From NCBI GenBank assembly GCA_017311185.1, contig JAESUZ010001073.1:558001-622000 (forward strand): DNA of 64,000 bases. The letters are read 5' to 3'. Source of the stretch: Proteles cristata cristata (lineage: Eukaryota > Chordata > Mammalia > Carnivora > Hyaenidae). The position numbers were made by a program, and so were the translations under genes. How positions within the stretch are numbered: position 1 is the stretch's first letter; each line of letters starts with the position of its first letter. The notes under the pieces were generated by a model. That model did not search any database, was not told where the DNA came from, and saw nothing but the letters and a program-made list of their open reading frames with translations. Below are positions 1-21,371 of the stretch, piece after piece.

Positions 1-74
1 ACTTGAAAATTTTTCTAAAAAAAGGAGAAACTAGCAACGACTCAGAATATACGTCTATTTAGTATATTAAAAAT

Positions 75-2670
75 GAGATTTCTTTTCCATCTTTATTGTG
101 ATATAAGTGACATAAAACATTGTGTAAGGTATATGTGTTGATTAGATAACACCTATATATATTGCAAAATGATTATAATCCTAACACTAGCTAATACCTG
201 TATCACATAATTATCATTTCTGTGCTAAGAACATTTAAGATCTCCTCTCTTAGCAACTTTTCATTACATAATACAGTATTAATAACTATAATCACTATTC
301 TGTACATTAGATCCCCAGAACTTACCATAAAACTGGAAGTCTGTATTCTCTGACCAATGTCTCCCTTTACCCCCTACCTCTCAATCCCTACTATTTCTGA
401 GTTCAGCTTTTTTAGATTTCACATGTAAGTAAAATCATAAACTCACTGTCTTGGTCTTATTTTATTTAGCATAATGCTCTCAAGGTCCATCTATGTTGTC
501 ACAAATGGCAGGACGTCCTTCCTTCTCATGACTAAATAATATTATACACACACCACTTATTTATCCAATCACCAACCTAGGTTGTTTCTGTTTCTTGGCT
601 GTTGTAAATAATGCTGCAGTGAACATGGGAATGCAGGGATCTCTTCAATCCCATGTTTTCATTTCTTTTGATATTCACCCAGAAGTGTGATTGCTAGATC
701 ACACAGTAGTTCTAATTTTAATCTTTAAAGCAAACTCCATACTGTACTCCATAGTGGCTGTATAAATTTACATTCTTAGCCAACAGTAAAAAAGGGTTTT
801 CTCCACATCCTCACCAACACTTATCTTCTGCCTTCTTGATGATAGCCATTTCTAGCAGGTGAGAGGTAATAGCTCCTTGTGGTTTTGACTTGCATTTCCA
901 TATTAGTGACATTGAGCATCTCTTCATGTGCCACTGACGATCTATATATAGGTCTTTCTTGGAAAGGTGTCTATTCAAGTCCTCTGCCCATTTTTAAATC
1001 AAATTATTTAGGCTACTTTGGTGTTACGTAAGTTCTTTATAATTTTCGACATTAACCTTTCAACAGATATATCATTTGTAAATATCATCTCCCATTCAGT
1101 AGGGTTGCCTTTTCATTTTGTTGATGTTCCCTTCATTGCGCAAAAGCTTTTTATTTTGGTGGTCTCAATAGCTTATTTTATTTACTTTTATTTCCTTTCT
1201 TGAGGAGACATATCTAGAAAAATATTGCTGAGGCCAATCCCCAAGACATAACCGCCTATGTTTTCTTTAAGGAATTTTATGGTTTCAGGTCCACATTTAC
1301 ATCTTTAATCCATTCTGATTTAATTTTTGTATTAAATCATAAGAAAGTGGTCCAGTTTCATTCTTTTGCATGTAGTTATCTAGTTTTCCCAGCACCTTTT
1401 ATTGATGAGACAGTCTTTTCCCCACTGCATAATTCTTGCCTTCAGATGAACGGACCATATAAGCATGGGCTTATTTCTGGGCTCTCTATCCTGTTCCACT
1501 GATTTATGTGTCTATTTTTGTGCCTACTATCATAGTGTTTTGATTACTACCGCTTGTAGTATATCTTGAAATCTGAGACTATGATACCTCCAGCTTTGGT
1601 CTTTCTCAAGATTGCTTTGGCTAGTCAGGGTCTATTGTGGTTCCATACAAATTTTAGAATTCTTTGTTCTACTTCTGTGAAAAATGTTGTTGGTATTTTG
1701 ATAGGGACTGTTGTATGTTTTTGGAAATATATCCATTTCTTTTAGGTTATCAAATTAGTTGGTAAGTAATTGTTTACAGTAGTCCTTATGATCCTTTATA
1801 CTTCTGAGATATCAACTGAATGTCTCCTCTTTCATCTGCAGTTTATTTGAGTCCTCTTTTTTCTTGGTGTGTCTAGTTAAAGGTTTGTGCACGTTGTTTA
1901 TCTCATCAAAAAACCAGCTCTTAGTTTCACTGATCTTTTCTCTTGCCTTTTTAGTCTGCACTTCCATTCTAATCTTTATTCCCTTCCTTCTACTACCTTT
2001 GGGCTTAGATCTTCTTTTTCTAGTTCCATGAGGTGTATATTAGGTTGTTTATTTGAGATCTCTCTTTTTTCTTAATGTAGGCTATCAGCTTCTGTTTTAG
2101 ACCTGCTTTTGTTACATCCCGTAAGTTTGGGTATGTTCTGTTTCCATTTTCATTTGTCTCAAAATTTAAAAAATGTTTCTTTTGCCTTCTTCTTTGAACC
2201 AATGGTTGTTTAGGGGCATGTTGTTCGATTTCCATATATTTGTGAATTTTCCAGCTTTCTTCTTGTTATAGACTTCTAGTTTTATATCAGGTTGGTTAGA
2301 GAAGAGGCCTGATGTGACTTCAGTATTTTAAAATGTGTTATGACTTGTCTTGTGGCCTACCACATGATCTATCCTGGAGAATGTTTCATGTGTGCATTTT
2401 GCTTCTGTTGGATGGAATTCTGTAAACATCTGTTAAACACATCTAGTCTAACATATAGTTACATCCAGTATATCCTTACTGATTTTCTGTCTGGATGACC
2501 TACTGTTGACAGTGGTGTACTGGAGTCCTCTATTGTTGTGATACTATTTGTTTCTCCCTTCCATTCTGGTAATACTTGCTTTATATATTTAGGTGCTACT
2601 ACTTCAGGTGCGTGAACATTTACAGATGCTATGTTCCCTTGATTAACTGACCCTTTTATCGTTAGAAATG
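75..2670 (-). mobile_element. Antisense L1 (ORF2 end and 3' UTR), old and decayed
   Basis: Plus-strand text such as AATGCTGCAGTGAACATGGG (near 610) and CCTCCAGCTTTGGTC (near 1590) is the complement of L1 ORF2 3' coding sequence. The 3' UTR follows towards position 75. Reading frames are broken throughout. It fills MRPS35 intron 4 up to about 55 bases from the exon 4 donor. Confidence 0.85.
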
Positions 2671-2722
2671 ATTCTTAGGTTCAAAGTCAATATTAAGTTC
2701 ATATACTAAAAGAATTACTTAC

Positions 2723-12099
<9,377 letters not shown>

Positions 12100-12642
12100 G
12101 GCCGCGAAGACGGCAAGCCGGATGGGACACGCGCCGCCCGGAGTGGGAGGGACGAGGGTGTGCGGCCGCTACCGCGCAGGTCGCCTCGGCTTGCCCCGCC
12201 CCTCGGGTGAAGAAACAGAAAACACGCGGGCCTGCAAAGTCAGGGTTGGAGTCTAATGTTCAAGATCACCCCCAAATAGGAAAAAGGAATGAAAAGACAA
12301 CAACAAGGTTTTAAATGAAATGGAAGCAGTCAGTCCAAAGACGAGCGTAAGGGATGAGGGAAATGTGGCTTAAAGAGGGCGAAGGTGGTCCGGGTGGGAT
12401 TTCCAGTGGCCCAGGAGTCTGGCAGCTTACCTTCGGGCCCTCCTCCTTTGCAGTTGCTGCTTAGTCACGTTTTCTTGGTTTAAAGAAGCCTTGAGTTGGT
12501 GCAAGTGATATACTCTGAGAGCGAGGCAGTTGCTGATAGTAGTGAAAATGAACGGCCTCTTCGAGCCAGACCACTCGAGTTTAAACTTGACTTTTTTTCT
12601 CGGCTGGGTTGATCCTAATCAAATTAATATATACAAAGCTCT

Positions 12643-12870
12643 GGGGCACCTGGGTGGTTCAGTCCGTTAAGTATGGTTAAGCATCCCACTTTGGCTCAGA
12701 TCCTGATCCCTTGTTGGCGAGTTCAAGCCCCATATTGGGCTCTGTGCTGACCACTCAGAGCCTGGAGCCTGCTTCAGATTCTGTGTCTCCAGCTCTCTCT
12801 GCCCCTCACCCTCCTTGCACTCACTCTCTCTCTCTCTCTCTCTCAAAAATAAACATTAAAAATTTTTTAA
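12643..12870 (+). mobile_element. Felid SINE with a small internal duplication
   Basis: Head GGGGCACCTGGGTGG; the head carries an extra TATGGTTAAG where TTAAG is normally single. TACAAAGCTCT flanks both sides. Confidence 0.9.
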
Positions 12871-13439
12871 AGACATGTGTACAAAGCTCTAGGTGAGAGA
12901 TTAGCATTCAGTGAGTACCCTGTGTACCTAGGCTAGAATTGTTGGGAATTATTTGGTTAGCTCCTTTGTAAACCAGGCTACAAAGACGGAACCTAGAAAA
13001 TAGTGGTCATTCTTTAAATGAGTTCTCTTATTTTCTACGCTACCCTATTTCTATAAATGGGTATAGATGTGTGCGTCTGTAGACGAGTTCAAGGTCTTTT
13101 GGCCTCAAGGCATCTTGGGTTGGAACCTATTTTGACAACCTCTACCCTAAGATGGATTAACATACAACCTTTAATAAAATTTTCCTTTTTTTAAAATAGA
13201 TACTATAATATTTAACTGAAGTACAAAATTACAAGAAGAATGGGAACAAACATGACTGACTCTTGGTAAGCATACCAAGCAGAGCAGAGAGAGGTGTGCA
13301 GGTATCTCAGAGTATTGTGTGCAAGCATTCAGTGTGCTGTGGTCATCAGTCAGTATTGGGTGGAGGGGATGGCAGGCATGATAGCAGCAAGTATTTGTGA
13401 TCATCACCATCCCCATCTTTTCTGGCCATCCCATAATTT

Positions 13440-14000
13440 TTTCAAAACAGAGGTACAGTGTATTAGGTGTACTCATGTCCTAGGACTGCTGTAACAAAGT
13501 GCCACAAACGGAGTGACTTCAAACAACAGAAGTTTGTTCCCTCACAGTCGTAGATGCCAAAAATCCAAAATCCAGGTGTTAGCATTGGTTCTATGAAAAT
13601 TAATAAAAGGAAATCTCTTTTAAAATGAAGTCGAGGGTCACCTGGGTGACTCAGTCGGTTGAGTGGCCGACTTCGGCTCAGGTCATGATCCTGAAGTTTG
13701 TGGGTTCCAGCCCCGCATCGGGCTCTGTGCTGACATCTCAGAGCCTGGAGCCTGCTTCAGATTGTGTCTCCTTCTCTCTATGCCCCTCCCCTGGTCGCAC
13801 TCTGTTTCTCTCTCTCAAATATTAAATACAATATTAAATATTAAAATATTAAAACAATTTTTAAAAATAAGACTTAAAGGTTGCTTCTGGAGGTTCTGAG
13901 AGAATCTGTTTTTCCCTTCCTCCTCACTTCTGATGGTTTGCTGGCAGCCCTTGTAGACACAGGACTTCAGTCTCTGCTCTGTCTTCACATGGTGTTCTAC
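13440..14000. mobile_element. Old interspersed repeat, split by a SINE
   Basis: The phrase CCTAGGACTGCTGTAACAAA, then GTGACTTCAAACAACAGAAG, is a common ancient mammalian repeat whose family I do not name with confidence. Its continuation (TCTGTCTTCACATGG) resumes beyond the SINE at 13634-13868. Confidence 0.55.
13634..13868 (+). mobile_element. Felid SINE inserted in older repeat
   Basis: Head GGGTCACCTGGGTGACTCAG and CT-rich body with an ATTAAATA-rich tail. It interrupts an older repeat. Confidence 0.9.
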
Positions 14001-14029
14001 CCTCTCCTCTATATTTAAGATTAAAAGCA

Positions 14030-14127
14030 TGGCCTTTTAGTCGGGTAGATAGAAGGCTCGAATCCAGGCTCTGTTTCATTGTGATCTGGGGAAAATCCAC
14101 CTAACATGTCTGAGCTTCAGTTTCATG
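14030..14127 (+). mobile_element. MIR fragment
   Basis: Contains the MIR core order: GAATCCAGGCTCTG, then TCTGAGCTTCAGTTTC. Its end meets a truncated SINE. Confidence 0.6.
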
Positions 14128-14242
14128 GAAACCGGGAACAGCAGAGAGCCCAAGACGTGGGGCTCGCTCAAACTCACGAACTATGAAATCATGACCTGGG
14201 CCGAAGCCAGATGCTTAACAGACGGAGCCACCTGGGTACCCC
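14128..14242 (-). mobile_element. Truncated felid SINE (head only)
   Basis: Only the tRNA-derived half is present (complement ending GCCACCTGGGTACCCC); the CT body and tail are missing. Confidence 0.85.
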
Positions 14243-14594
14243 AAAATTATTGACAATTTTAAAACAAAGGGCTCACGTTTTCAGTTTGTATGGGGTTCAC
14301 AAATTATGTAGCTAGTCCTGTGTGGAATAATTTTAAATATTAAGGGTTTTGATATTGGGTTATGTTTAAACCACAGGTTAATCTGATGACTTTCTGTCAG
14401 AGAAGTTTTGGTCAAAACTAACCTCTTTATAAAAAGTGAGTGAACAGAGTATGTTTACTCACAAGCATGGTAAATAGACAGTATCCAGGTATGGGAATGT
14501 ACCTTGCAATCTAACTATCCATCAAAACAGTATTGCCTAAATACATTTAAGATATATATATATACAACACAGAGTCCTACTTGGCCACATGGAA

Positions 14595-14750
14595 ACCTAA
14601 TCCTGACTGCACATTAGAATTACCTCCAGATATTTTAAGAAAACTTGTGTAGGCCCTCACTCTGAAGTGCATTGCGTTTTTGGTTGTGTTTTTAAGTTTC
14701 CCAAGTAAATCTAATATGTGGGCAGAATTGAGAACCACTGATGTCAGTCT
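14595..14750 (-). mobile_element. MER5-like hAT DNA transposon remnant
   Basis: The phrases GCACATTAGAATTACCTCCAG and GAGAACCACTGATG resemble MER5A ends. Diverged, with no coding capacity. Confidence 0.55.
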
Positions 14751-14986
14751 TGAGGAGGATTGAGTGGGTATAAATCAATTAGCATGGAATATTGTCCAAA
14801 ATATATAGTTGTTTTAAAAAGTGCAGGTTATGGATCATATAATTCCATTTGTGTAAAATATTTTTAATATGCAGTATATGTTCTATAAAGTAACAGCAAA
14901 CTGGAGGGAGTGGATATGGAAAGAGGTGAGATTTCTGAAGCCTTAACTTTGTATACTTTTGTACCTTCTTACAGCAAAATACACAT

Positions 14987-15196
14987 TAAAAAAATTTTTT
15001 TTATATTTATTTTTGAGAAAGACAGAGTGTGAGTGGGGGAGGGGCAGAAAGACAGGGAGACCTAGAATCTGAAGCAGGCTCAAGCTCTGAGCTGTCAGCA
15101 CAGAGACCGATGTGGGGCTCGAACCCATGAACTGTGGGACAGATCATGACCTGAGCTGAAGACAGACACTTAACTGACCGAGCCACCCAGGTGCCC
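14987..15196 (-). mobile_element. Felid SINE
   Basis: Reverse copy; CAAAATACACATT-like sequence flanks both ends as the target duplication. Confidence 0.92.
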
Positions 15197-15261
15197 ACAA
15201 AATACACATTTTAAAGAATGCAATATATTTTAAATCAGCAAAAGCTTTACATGTTTATTTT

Positions 15262-15275
15262 CATTAAAAAAAGAA

Positions 15276-15306
<31 letters not shown>

Positions 15307-15359
15307 AAGAAAGAAAGAACCAAACAAACAAACAAACAAGAAAGAAAGAAAGAAAAAGA
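15262..15359. repeat. GA/GAAA-rich and CAAA-rich simple repeat
   Basis: Runs of GAGA, GAAA and CAAA units over about 98 bases between two SINEs; likely grown from a SINE tail. Confidence 0.9.
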
Positions 15360-15364
15360 CATGG

Positions 15365-15560
15365 TGGGGCATCAGGGTGCCTCAGCCAAGCATCTGACTC
15401 TTGACTTCAGCTCAGGTCATGATCTCATGGTTCATGGGCTCGAACCCCACATCGGGCTCTAGACTGACAGTGCGGAGCCTGCTTGGAATTTTCTGTCCCC
15501 TCTTTCTCTGTCCCTCTCCCCTTCTCTCTTTCTCTCTCAAACAAGTAAAAAAATTTTAAA
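15365..15560 (+). mobile_element. Older CAN-type SINE
   Basis: Head GGGGCATCAGGGTGCCTCAG, CT-rich body and A-rich tail; diverged and lacks clear flanks. Confidence 0.85.
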
Positions 15561-15754
15561 AAGGTAGGGTAAGCCTTTGATTTATATCTCCCAGCTGTTT
15601 AGAACATGAATATTTATAATTGTATTAGTCTTCAAAATTTTCATCAGCTTACAAATTAGTATAGAAAATGTCACAAGCACTGTCTCCTTTGTATTAGCTG
15701 AATTAATTCCCATTTACAGATTAAAAACACAAAAAGTCACCAGACTCTGCTCTT

Positions 15755-15970
15755 TTTTTTTCTTAATGTTTTTTATTTATTTCTAGGAGAGAGAGAGAGA
15801 CAGTGCGAGCAGGGGAGGGTCAGAGAGAGGGAGTCACAGTCTGAAACAGGCCCCAGGCTCCGAGCTGGCAGTCAGCACAGAGCCCGACGCGGGGCTCGAA
15901 CCCACGAACCGCGGGATCATGACCTAAGCAAAAGTCGGACGCTTAACTGACTAAGCCACCCAGGCGCCCC
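15755..15970 (-). mobile_element. Felid SINE, young, 17-bp target duplication
   Basis: Reverse full-length copy flanked by a perfect CACCAGACTCTGCTCTT at 15738-15754 and 15971-15987. Confidence 0.95.
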
Positions 15971-16249
15971 CACCAGACTCTGCTCTTAAGATAATTCAAC
16001 TCAAACCTACATCTGATTTCAAGTTGCAGATTGTTTTTACTAGAGTAACCACTTTTTTGACAGCTTAATCTACACAGCTACAGATAGGAGTCACTATATG
16101 TCGAGGAAACATTAATTGGGTATCTTAACCTTCCAGGCACAAAGTGCATGCCTTTATTTCTTCCTTTGCATACATCCTTAATATTTAAGAAATTTGGGGA
16201 TACAGCACTCTAATAGTGATATATTTCATATCCTCCATCCAATCACCAG

Positions 16250-16740
16250 CAAACTCTCTTAAGCTTTACCTTCAACTATTCCCAGATCTGACCTTTTCAT
16301 CCCCCCTCCTGTACCACTTTGACCAGGCCACCCTTTTCTCTCTTATCATAATAGCTTCCTCGCTGCTCCCATGAGCTCTACTTTCACTCTCCTCCCTACA
16401 ATCTCGTCTCCACCCAGCAATCAAGTGAGGTTTTGGAAGCGTAAACCAGATCAAGGCATTTCTCTCCCTTTATCACTCAGAATAAAATCAAGTCCCTACA
16501 AGTATGCCTTCAATCACATTACCTCCACTCCTGTTTCAGGCCCGTTGCCTTTGCAGCTCTCTAAGCCTAGAACATTGTTTCCCAGATTTATCTGCACTGA
16601 TATTTTTTCCCTCTTTGTTGAGACCTCTGGTCAACTACCCGCTTCTTAGAGGTCTCCCTAATCCACCCCATATAAAGTAGGACCTCCTTGCCCTTGATCC
16701 CTTTATCCATGCTTTATTTTCACATAACACCTGATTTATT
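16250..16740. mobile_element. L2-like ancient LINE fragment
   Basis: Phrases CACTCAGAATAAAATCAAG and GCCTTTGCAGCTCTCTAAG resemble L2. The reading frames in it do not match any known protein. Confidence 0.55.
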
Positions 16741-16756
16741 CTTTAAGCCGCATTTT

Positions 16757-16955
16757 TAAAAAACGTTTTATTTATTTTTGAGAGACAGCACAAGTGGGTG
16801 AGGGGCAGAGAGAGAGGGAGATACAGAATTCAAAGCAGGCTCCAGGCTCTGAGCTGTCGGCACAGAGCCGGATGTGGGGCTCAAACCCAAAGACCTCAAG
16901 ATCATGACCTGAGCCAAAATTGGATGCTTCACCGACTGAGCCACCCAGGCACCCC
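16757..16955 (-). mobile_element. Felid SINE
   Basis: Reverse copy, head complement CCACCCAGGCACCCC. Immediately left of another reverse SINE. Confidence 0.92.
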
Positions 16956-16969
16956 ATGCATTTTATTTT

Positions 16970-17185
16970 ATTATTTTTTTAAATGTTTTATTTACTTCTA
17001 GGAGAAAGAGAGACAGCGTGAGCAGGGGAGGGTCAGAGAGAGAGGGAGTCACAGACTCTGAAACAAGCTCCAGGCTCTGAGCTGGCAGTCAGCACAGCCC
17101 GACGCGGGGCTTGAACCCACGAACCGTGACATCATGACCTAAGTGAAAGTCAGACGCTTAACCGACTAAGCCACCCAGGCGCCCC
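16970..17185 (-). mobile_element. Felid SINE, adjacent same-strand insertion
   Basis: Reverse young-type copy. CATGCATTTTA lies at its left (shared edge with the previous SINE) and again at its right, marking its target duplication. Confidence 0.93.
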
Positions 17186-17189
17186 AGCC

Positions 17190-17855
17190 ATGCATTTTAA
17201 ATATATACACACATATTTTTTTTTTTTTATGGACAGTCTTCTACCATTAAGAGAGAGACTGCCCAAGAGTAGGAACTTTGTTCTTTTTACTGCTGGATTG
17301 GGAAGGTGTAGGACAGGGCCTAACATATAATAGGCATATTTACCAATCATGTGAATGAATCTTTCACACTTTTAAGCATTTCTTTGCTTCTATTAAAGGG
17401 AGTACAGTAACCTGTACTTACAGTATTTATAGAATTCTATCCAGGCTTTTAAGCAAAGGTGGTTTTTGAAAGTGAATACACTTTACTTACTGCAGGTGCT
17501 AAACAAATGTAAATCATTCATTACAAGGGATTGCTACAGGGGTCACTGTGTTTAAATAAATTCCTAGAGAAACCTGACGCCCACATGAGTCCCACCAAGA
17601 TCCTCGAGGCACAGAGAAAGCAGCTGGGGATGAGCTGGGAGCAAAGGCAGAGCTTAGGAGAAGAGAGGGGAATGAGGTATTGCTTAGGGGTCCTGAAGTG
17701 AAACTGTAAGAAGTAATTAAACCTGATCTGTAGCCGGTGAGAATGCATGGCACCACCTCACACCACCCACCTTCCACCCACAGCAGTAAAGATATAGTTT
17801 ACACTTTCAAGTTCTAGACCTATTATAATAAACAGAGACACATTTCTTTTAAAGC
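17190..17855. other. Spacer between REP15 and MRPS35
   Basis: Free of SINEs. Two overlapping 75-87 codon minus frames at 17514-17777 have no family match and no splice context. Nothing else recognisable. Confidence 0.6.
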
Positions 17856-17876
17856 AAATCAAACTTTAAGGGTGAC

Positions 17877-17882
17877 TTTATT
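17877..17882 (-). terminator. REP15: Predicted polyadenylation signal of REP15
   Basis: AATAAA on the minus strand (TTTATT on plus) about 255 bases past the REP15 stop. It is the first canonical hexamer downstream, giving a short 3' UTR that would end near 17,855-17,865. Confidence 0.6.
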
Positions 17883-18134
17883 ATCCCCTCCTCCCATTTT
17901 TATTACTGAATAAAGGAAATCGTAACTTTTCCCTGCAATGCAGGCCAGGATTTTCCCTCTCTAGTCATGACATTATATGTTTTGACCCAGGTGATCATTT
18001 TTGTTCAATGGAGGGTGGGTTCGAAAAAAAAAAAAATTCCCATGCTGGGATGATGCAAGTGGACGAGCATGCCCGTTAGAGTAAAATACTTTTTCTTTTT
18101 GTCTTACAGGCCAGTCTAGTTGTGCACATCCAGT

Positions 18135-18845
18135 TCAGGGGATGCTGATATAAACCTTGCCCACTTCTCTCAGCCCATCTTTCTTACTCAGACAGATTCC
18201 CAGCAGCTCTCTGATGGAGACACAGTCTTCAGTTTCCAGGACAAACCGCGCCACGGCCCTCGCTCCTGGCAGATGGCCCGGCGCTGTCTCACTTTTGACA
18301 CTGTCCAGGATAACTCCTCTGATGTCTTTGGGCTTTCCCGGCACACCAAAAATGATAAACAGACCCAGGCAATCCTCTCCTATCAAGTTACAGAAACCTT
18401 CCAGCTTATCAAATCGACTCCTCTTCCTGGAAGACTCCTCTGGCCTGGATTCTGGATGTGAGGAGTCGCAAGGCTTAGGTTGCGCAGGAGGAAGAGTAGA
18501 CATCTGCAGAGTCTGCACTGCCAGCTGCAGCCGTATTCGTTTATCGGATCCCCAGAAGGTCCAAATCCAGTCCGCCCCAAACAGTACGGCTTGGTGCTTG
18601 GACATCTTGGTGGTGGTGAGCCACTCATCAACCCCCTTTTCCTGGCAGAAGGTGACAAAGTGGACTAGGAAGATCTCGTTTAGAGTGTTCGCAGCTGGGC
18701 ATAGGTTGCTCAGAGAGTCTTCAAATCCGAGATAGTCCTTCAGTTTCTCAGCTGCGTGGACTATGGCCTCACTGACCACCTCGCAGACGCTGAAAACCTC
18801 TGTGCTGTCATTCAGAGCTGGCTGTCGTGATGGTTTCTGCCCCAT
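18135..18845 (-). CDS. REP15: REP15, Rab15 effector protein (complete)
   Basis: REP15 binds GTP-loaded Rab15 and promotes receptor recycling from the perinuclear endocytic recycling compartment to the plasma membrane. The ORF is intact, 236 residues from MGQKPSRQ to KVYISIP, the same length as human REP15 as I remember it. Shared blocks include [87 protein letters not shown] and [13 protein letters not shown]. There is no signal peptide or membrane span. The coding region is one exon, about 0.7 kb downstream of the predicted PPFIBP1 polyadenylation site on the same strand. An AG at about 18852 (TGCAG) could accept a non-coding first exon. The ATG is preceded by AGAAC and followed by G, an acceptable start context. 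No frameshift or stop is seen. Confidence 0.98.
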   Translation of the reverse strand: MGQKPSRQPALNDSTEVFSVCEVVSEAIVHAAEKLKDYLGFEDSLSNLCPAANTLNEIFLVHFVTFCQEKGVDEWLTTTKMSKHQAVLFGADWIWTFWGSDKRIRLQLAVQTLQMSTLPPAQPKPCDSSHPESRPEESSRKRSRFDKLEGFCNLIGEDCLGLFIIFGVPGKPKDIRGVILDSVKSETAPGHLPGARAVARFVLETEDCVSIRELLGICLSKKDGLREVGKVYISIP

Positions 18846-19534
18846 GTTCTCTGCACCCAGCCAGTGCTGCTTCCAGAGATCACACCCGGCGTCCTCATCC
18901 AGAGTGACTTCTGTTTCAGATGAAAGATCTTACAGCAAAGTCACATCTGGTGAGAGGGTCCCAGTTTTCCGCCTGGACATTTATGTGGGGCAGCTAAGCA
19001 TATCTACACACAGCTAAACAAACACGTTAGGTCTCCCTGTTTGCCAAGGAGGTGTGTTGTTTTCATACAAACTCCTGCCGGCCTATTAAGTCAGAGATGA
19101 TTAACCTTCACCAAAAACATCTGTTCCTCTCTAGGTCGAGTCACTCGACTTTTAATATTTGGCGATCTCTTCCAAGACAGGTTTCTACTTTTCAAATTTT
19201 ACTTAAAAATAGTATTCAGCTTTTTGAAGAACCGTACACCTCCTTCTCTACACCTAACGTCTTCAGCTTTGCTGGTGAGTCACCTCTCTTTGCCTTTCCG
19301 ATAACCCCTCCGCCATGATTCCTCACCCCCCAGCCCAGCAGCCTGTTTCCTTTCATAGGGAAATTCCTCCAAGTCCTCAGATTTCTACCTGTTGATACAT
19401 CCTGAAACCCTCCCCTCAATAAATGAATGGGAGTTTGTGAATTATAAAGTATATCTGTCACTGTTCTCTATACCAGAAATAAAGCCTCATGGGAATCCTG
19501 AACAAAGGGAAATAAGGTAACAGACAATAAAAAT

Positions 19535-21284
19535 GAGGCAGTTATCAACTGACTTTATTTCTTTCCGTATGGTAATACCAGCAGTGTACAATATTTTGTA
19601 AATAAAATATATATCGTCAAAAAAATCTTAACTTTATCACATATCATCAGTTATGTTACACTGTCCTGAATAAAGAATATTTGGCATCTGTAACAGTCTC
19701 CTGGTATTTTTTTAACCAGGTTTCAATAAGAAATTGAAATTTTCAAATGGTGACAGATGTTCACATTAAAATAAAACACTAATATGTAAGAGTCCAATAC
19801 AGTTGCCAAATGATGACTAGTAGGGAGCAAAAGACCATTATTAGCATCAAATCATTTGAGTAATGAATAAACAGCAATTTAGTTTGACAGGCCCTTGTTG
19901 AAAAGCTGGATAACCTGCTAATAGCTTGCGATATCGCAGTACTGACATTAAAACAATTTATAAGCAAGTCCACTGGCATATACTGAACTGCTCAGTTCAG
20001 GCCAGTTTGTGAAAACCTGTCTTTCCCAAGTCTCATAATAGCCATTATGAGAAGTGATGTAGTAGTGAATAAAATACAGAACAGTTTTTCTAATACCCCT
20101 CAAAAAGTATAAACACAGCTATTTCTTGATAAGCGGTATTTCGGCCCTGTGCTATTGAAAAACGTGAACTACATTTTCTCATCACAACACAGCCATTATA
20201 AAACTCATTTTTGTAGCCTCAGAGTTATTGAATTCTGAGACAAAATGTTCAAAGAGTCAGCTTCTTTAAAAAATCCCATTCATTGACAGCCTGAGAAATA
20301 TACGATGAATAACATAAGGTAGACTAGTAGTATTTTGATGTAATGAACCATTTAGCAAAGAGGAAAATAAGAAGCTTAATACTGTAAAGGTTTTTGTTTT
20401 GGTTTGGTTTCTTCAGAAATCATTTCTATTTCTACATTTTAGGGGAACTCCTGAATGCATTCAAGTTAACAGTATTTAAATATCTCTGGAGTTCTTCCTT
20501 TGCAGGTAACAGGATCCAAGATGAAGGTTGAACTGCTTAACTCTTCAACAATTTCATGATGTGTCATCAAAGAAGGGGGGTTTCAAATATACTGATTTAG
20601 TCGGAATGATCAACAGCATTACAGCTCAGTGGTGGAGAAGGACAGACCATCCCGGCCTCTCCATGAAGCCAGCTGGTCCATGAAAATTCTGATCACTGTG
20701 TTTGCTTTTCACCATCTGCCTTATGTCACAAGATAAAAGTTCTATTTTCTATGTACTAAATATATACACATATTTAGAAAAATATATAAAAAAGGACCAC
20801 AGGAGGCAAGTGGAGGTGTGGCTGGCACTTGGCGGGCACGCTGAATGCTTAAAGACATTCCACCTATTGATTCTGCAAGCAGACGATACTCTGCTTTGAT
20901 GGCTGTGCTGCCGTCACAAGGAAGGACGCGGACGTGACAATCATCCGCACGCTGCTTCCTGCTTCCTGCATCCCGCACACTGTGAAGGGGAATGGCGACA
21001 CGACGCTAAAACACTCATAATAAATGCAATACTTTAAATATAATATATCACAGATTTGTACATTAAATAGAGGAAAAACGATTATCATCTCATTCACCAG
21101 TGTCTCATTCATCACGGCGTCTTCAGAACAGGCGCAGACCCCCCGCTTTCCGCTTCCACTTCCACACGAGAAGCTGGAATTATAGACAATGTACAACCTG
21201 CTGCTTGTTACGTGTTCTGTGAGTGAGTGAGAAGGAAGGTGGAGAAAAGGCGAGGCGCTCCTCACACTCAGCAAGGGCTGCGGT
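19535..21284 (-). other. PPFIBP1: Predicted 3' UTR of PPFIBP1
   Basis: About 1.75 kb of A+T-rich non-coding DNA from the stop codon to the predicted poly-A site, continuous with the last exon. It contains no SINE or LINE that I can see, unlike most of the window. The end is inferred from the hexamer at 19554-19559. Confidence 0.65.
19554..19559 (-). terminator. PPFIBP1: Predicted polyadenylation signal of PPFIBP1
   Basis: AATAAA on the minus strand (TTTATT on plus), followed about 18 bases later by a likely cleavage region near 19,535 and then a TG-rich stretch. Other TTTATT or TTTATA words lie closer to the stop, so shorter alternative ends are possible. Confidence 0.55.
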
Positions 21285-21371
21285 TTAAACATTGGAGTCT
21301 TCGTCGGTGATGCTGGCGCTGGGGGAGCGGGCGGCGAAGTCTCTGAACATGTCATCCTCCTTTAACATGTG
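21285..21371 (-). CDS. PPFIBP1: PPFIBP1 last coding exon w23 and stop
   Basis: [16 protein letters not shown] to ITDEDSNV, then TAA at 21287-21285. Acceptor TCCCAG. The human protein ends in the same eight residues. Confidence 0.97.
   Translation of the reverse strand, partial: HMLKEDDMFRDFAARSPSASITDEDSNV

Noticed and set aside
18157..18735. 192-codon plus-strand frame opposite REP15
   Set aside because: It is the antisense shadow of the REP15 coding region, with no family resemblance.
20864..21355. 163-codon minus-strand frame at the PPFIBP1 3' end
   Set aside because: It overlaps the last exon in a different frame and runs into the 3' UTR; the true frame ends at the TAA at 21285.
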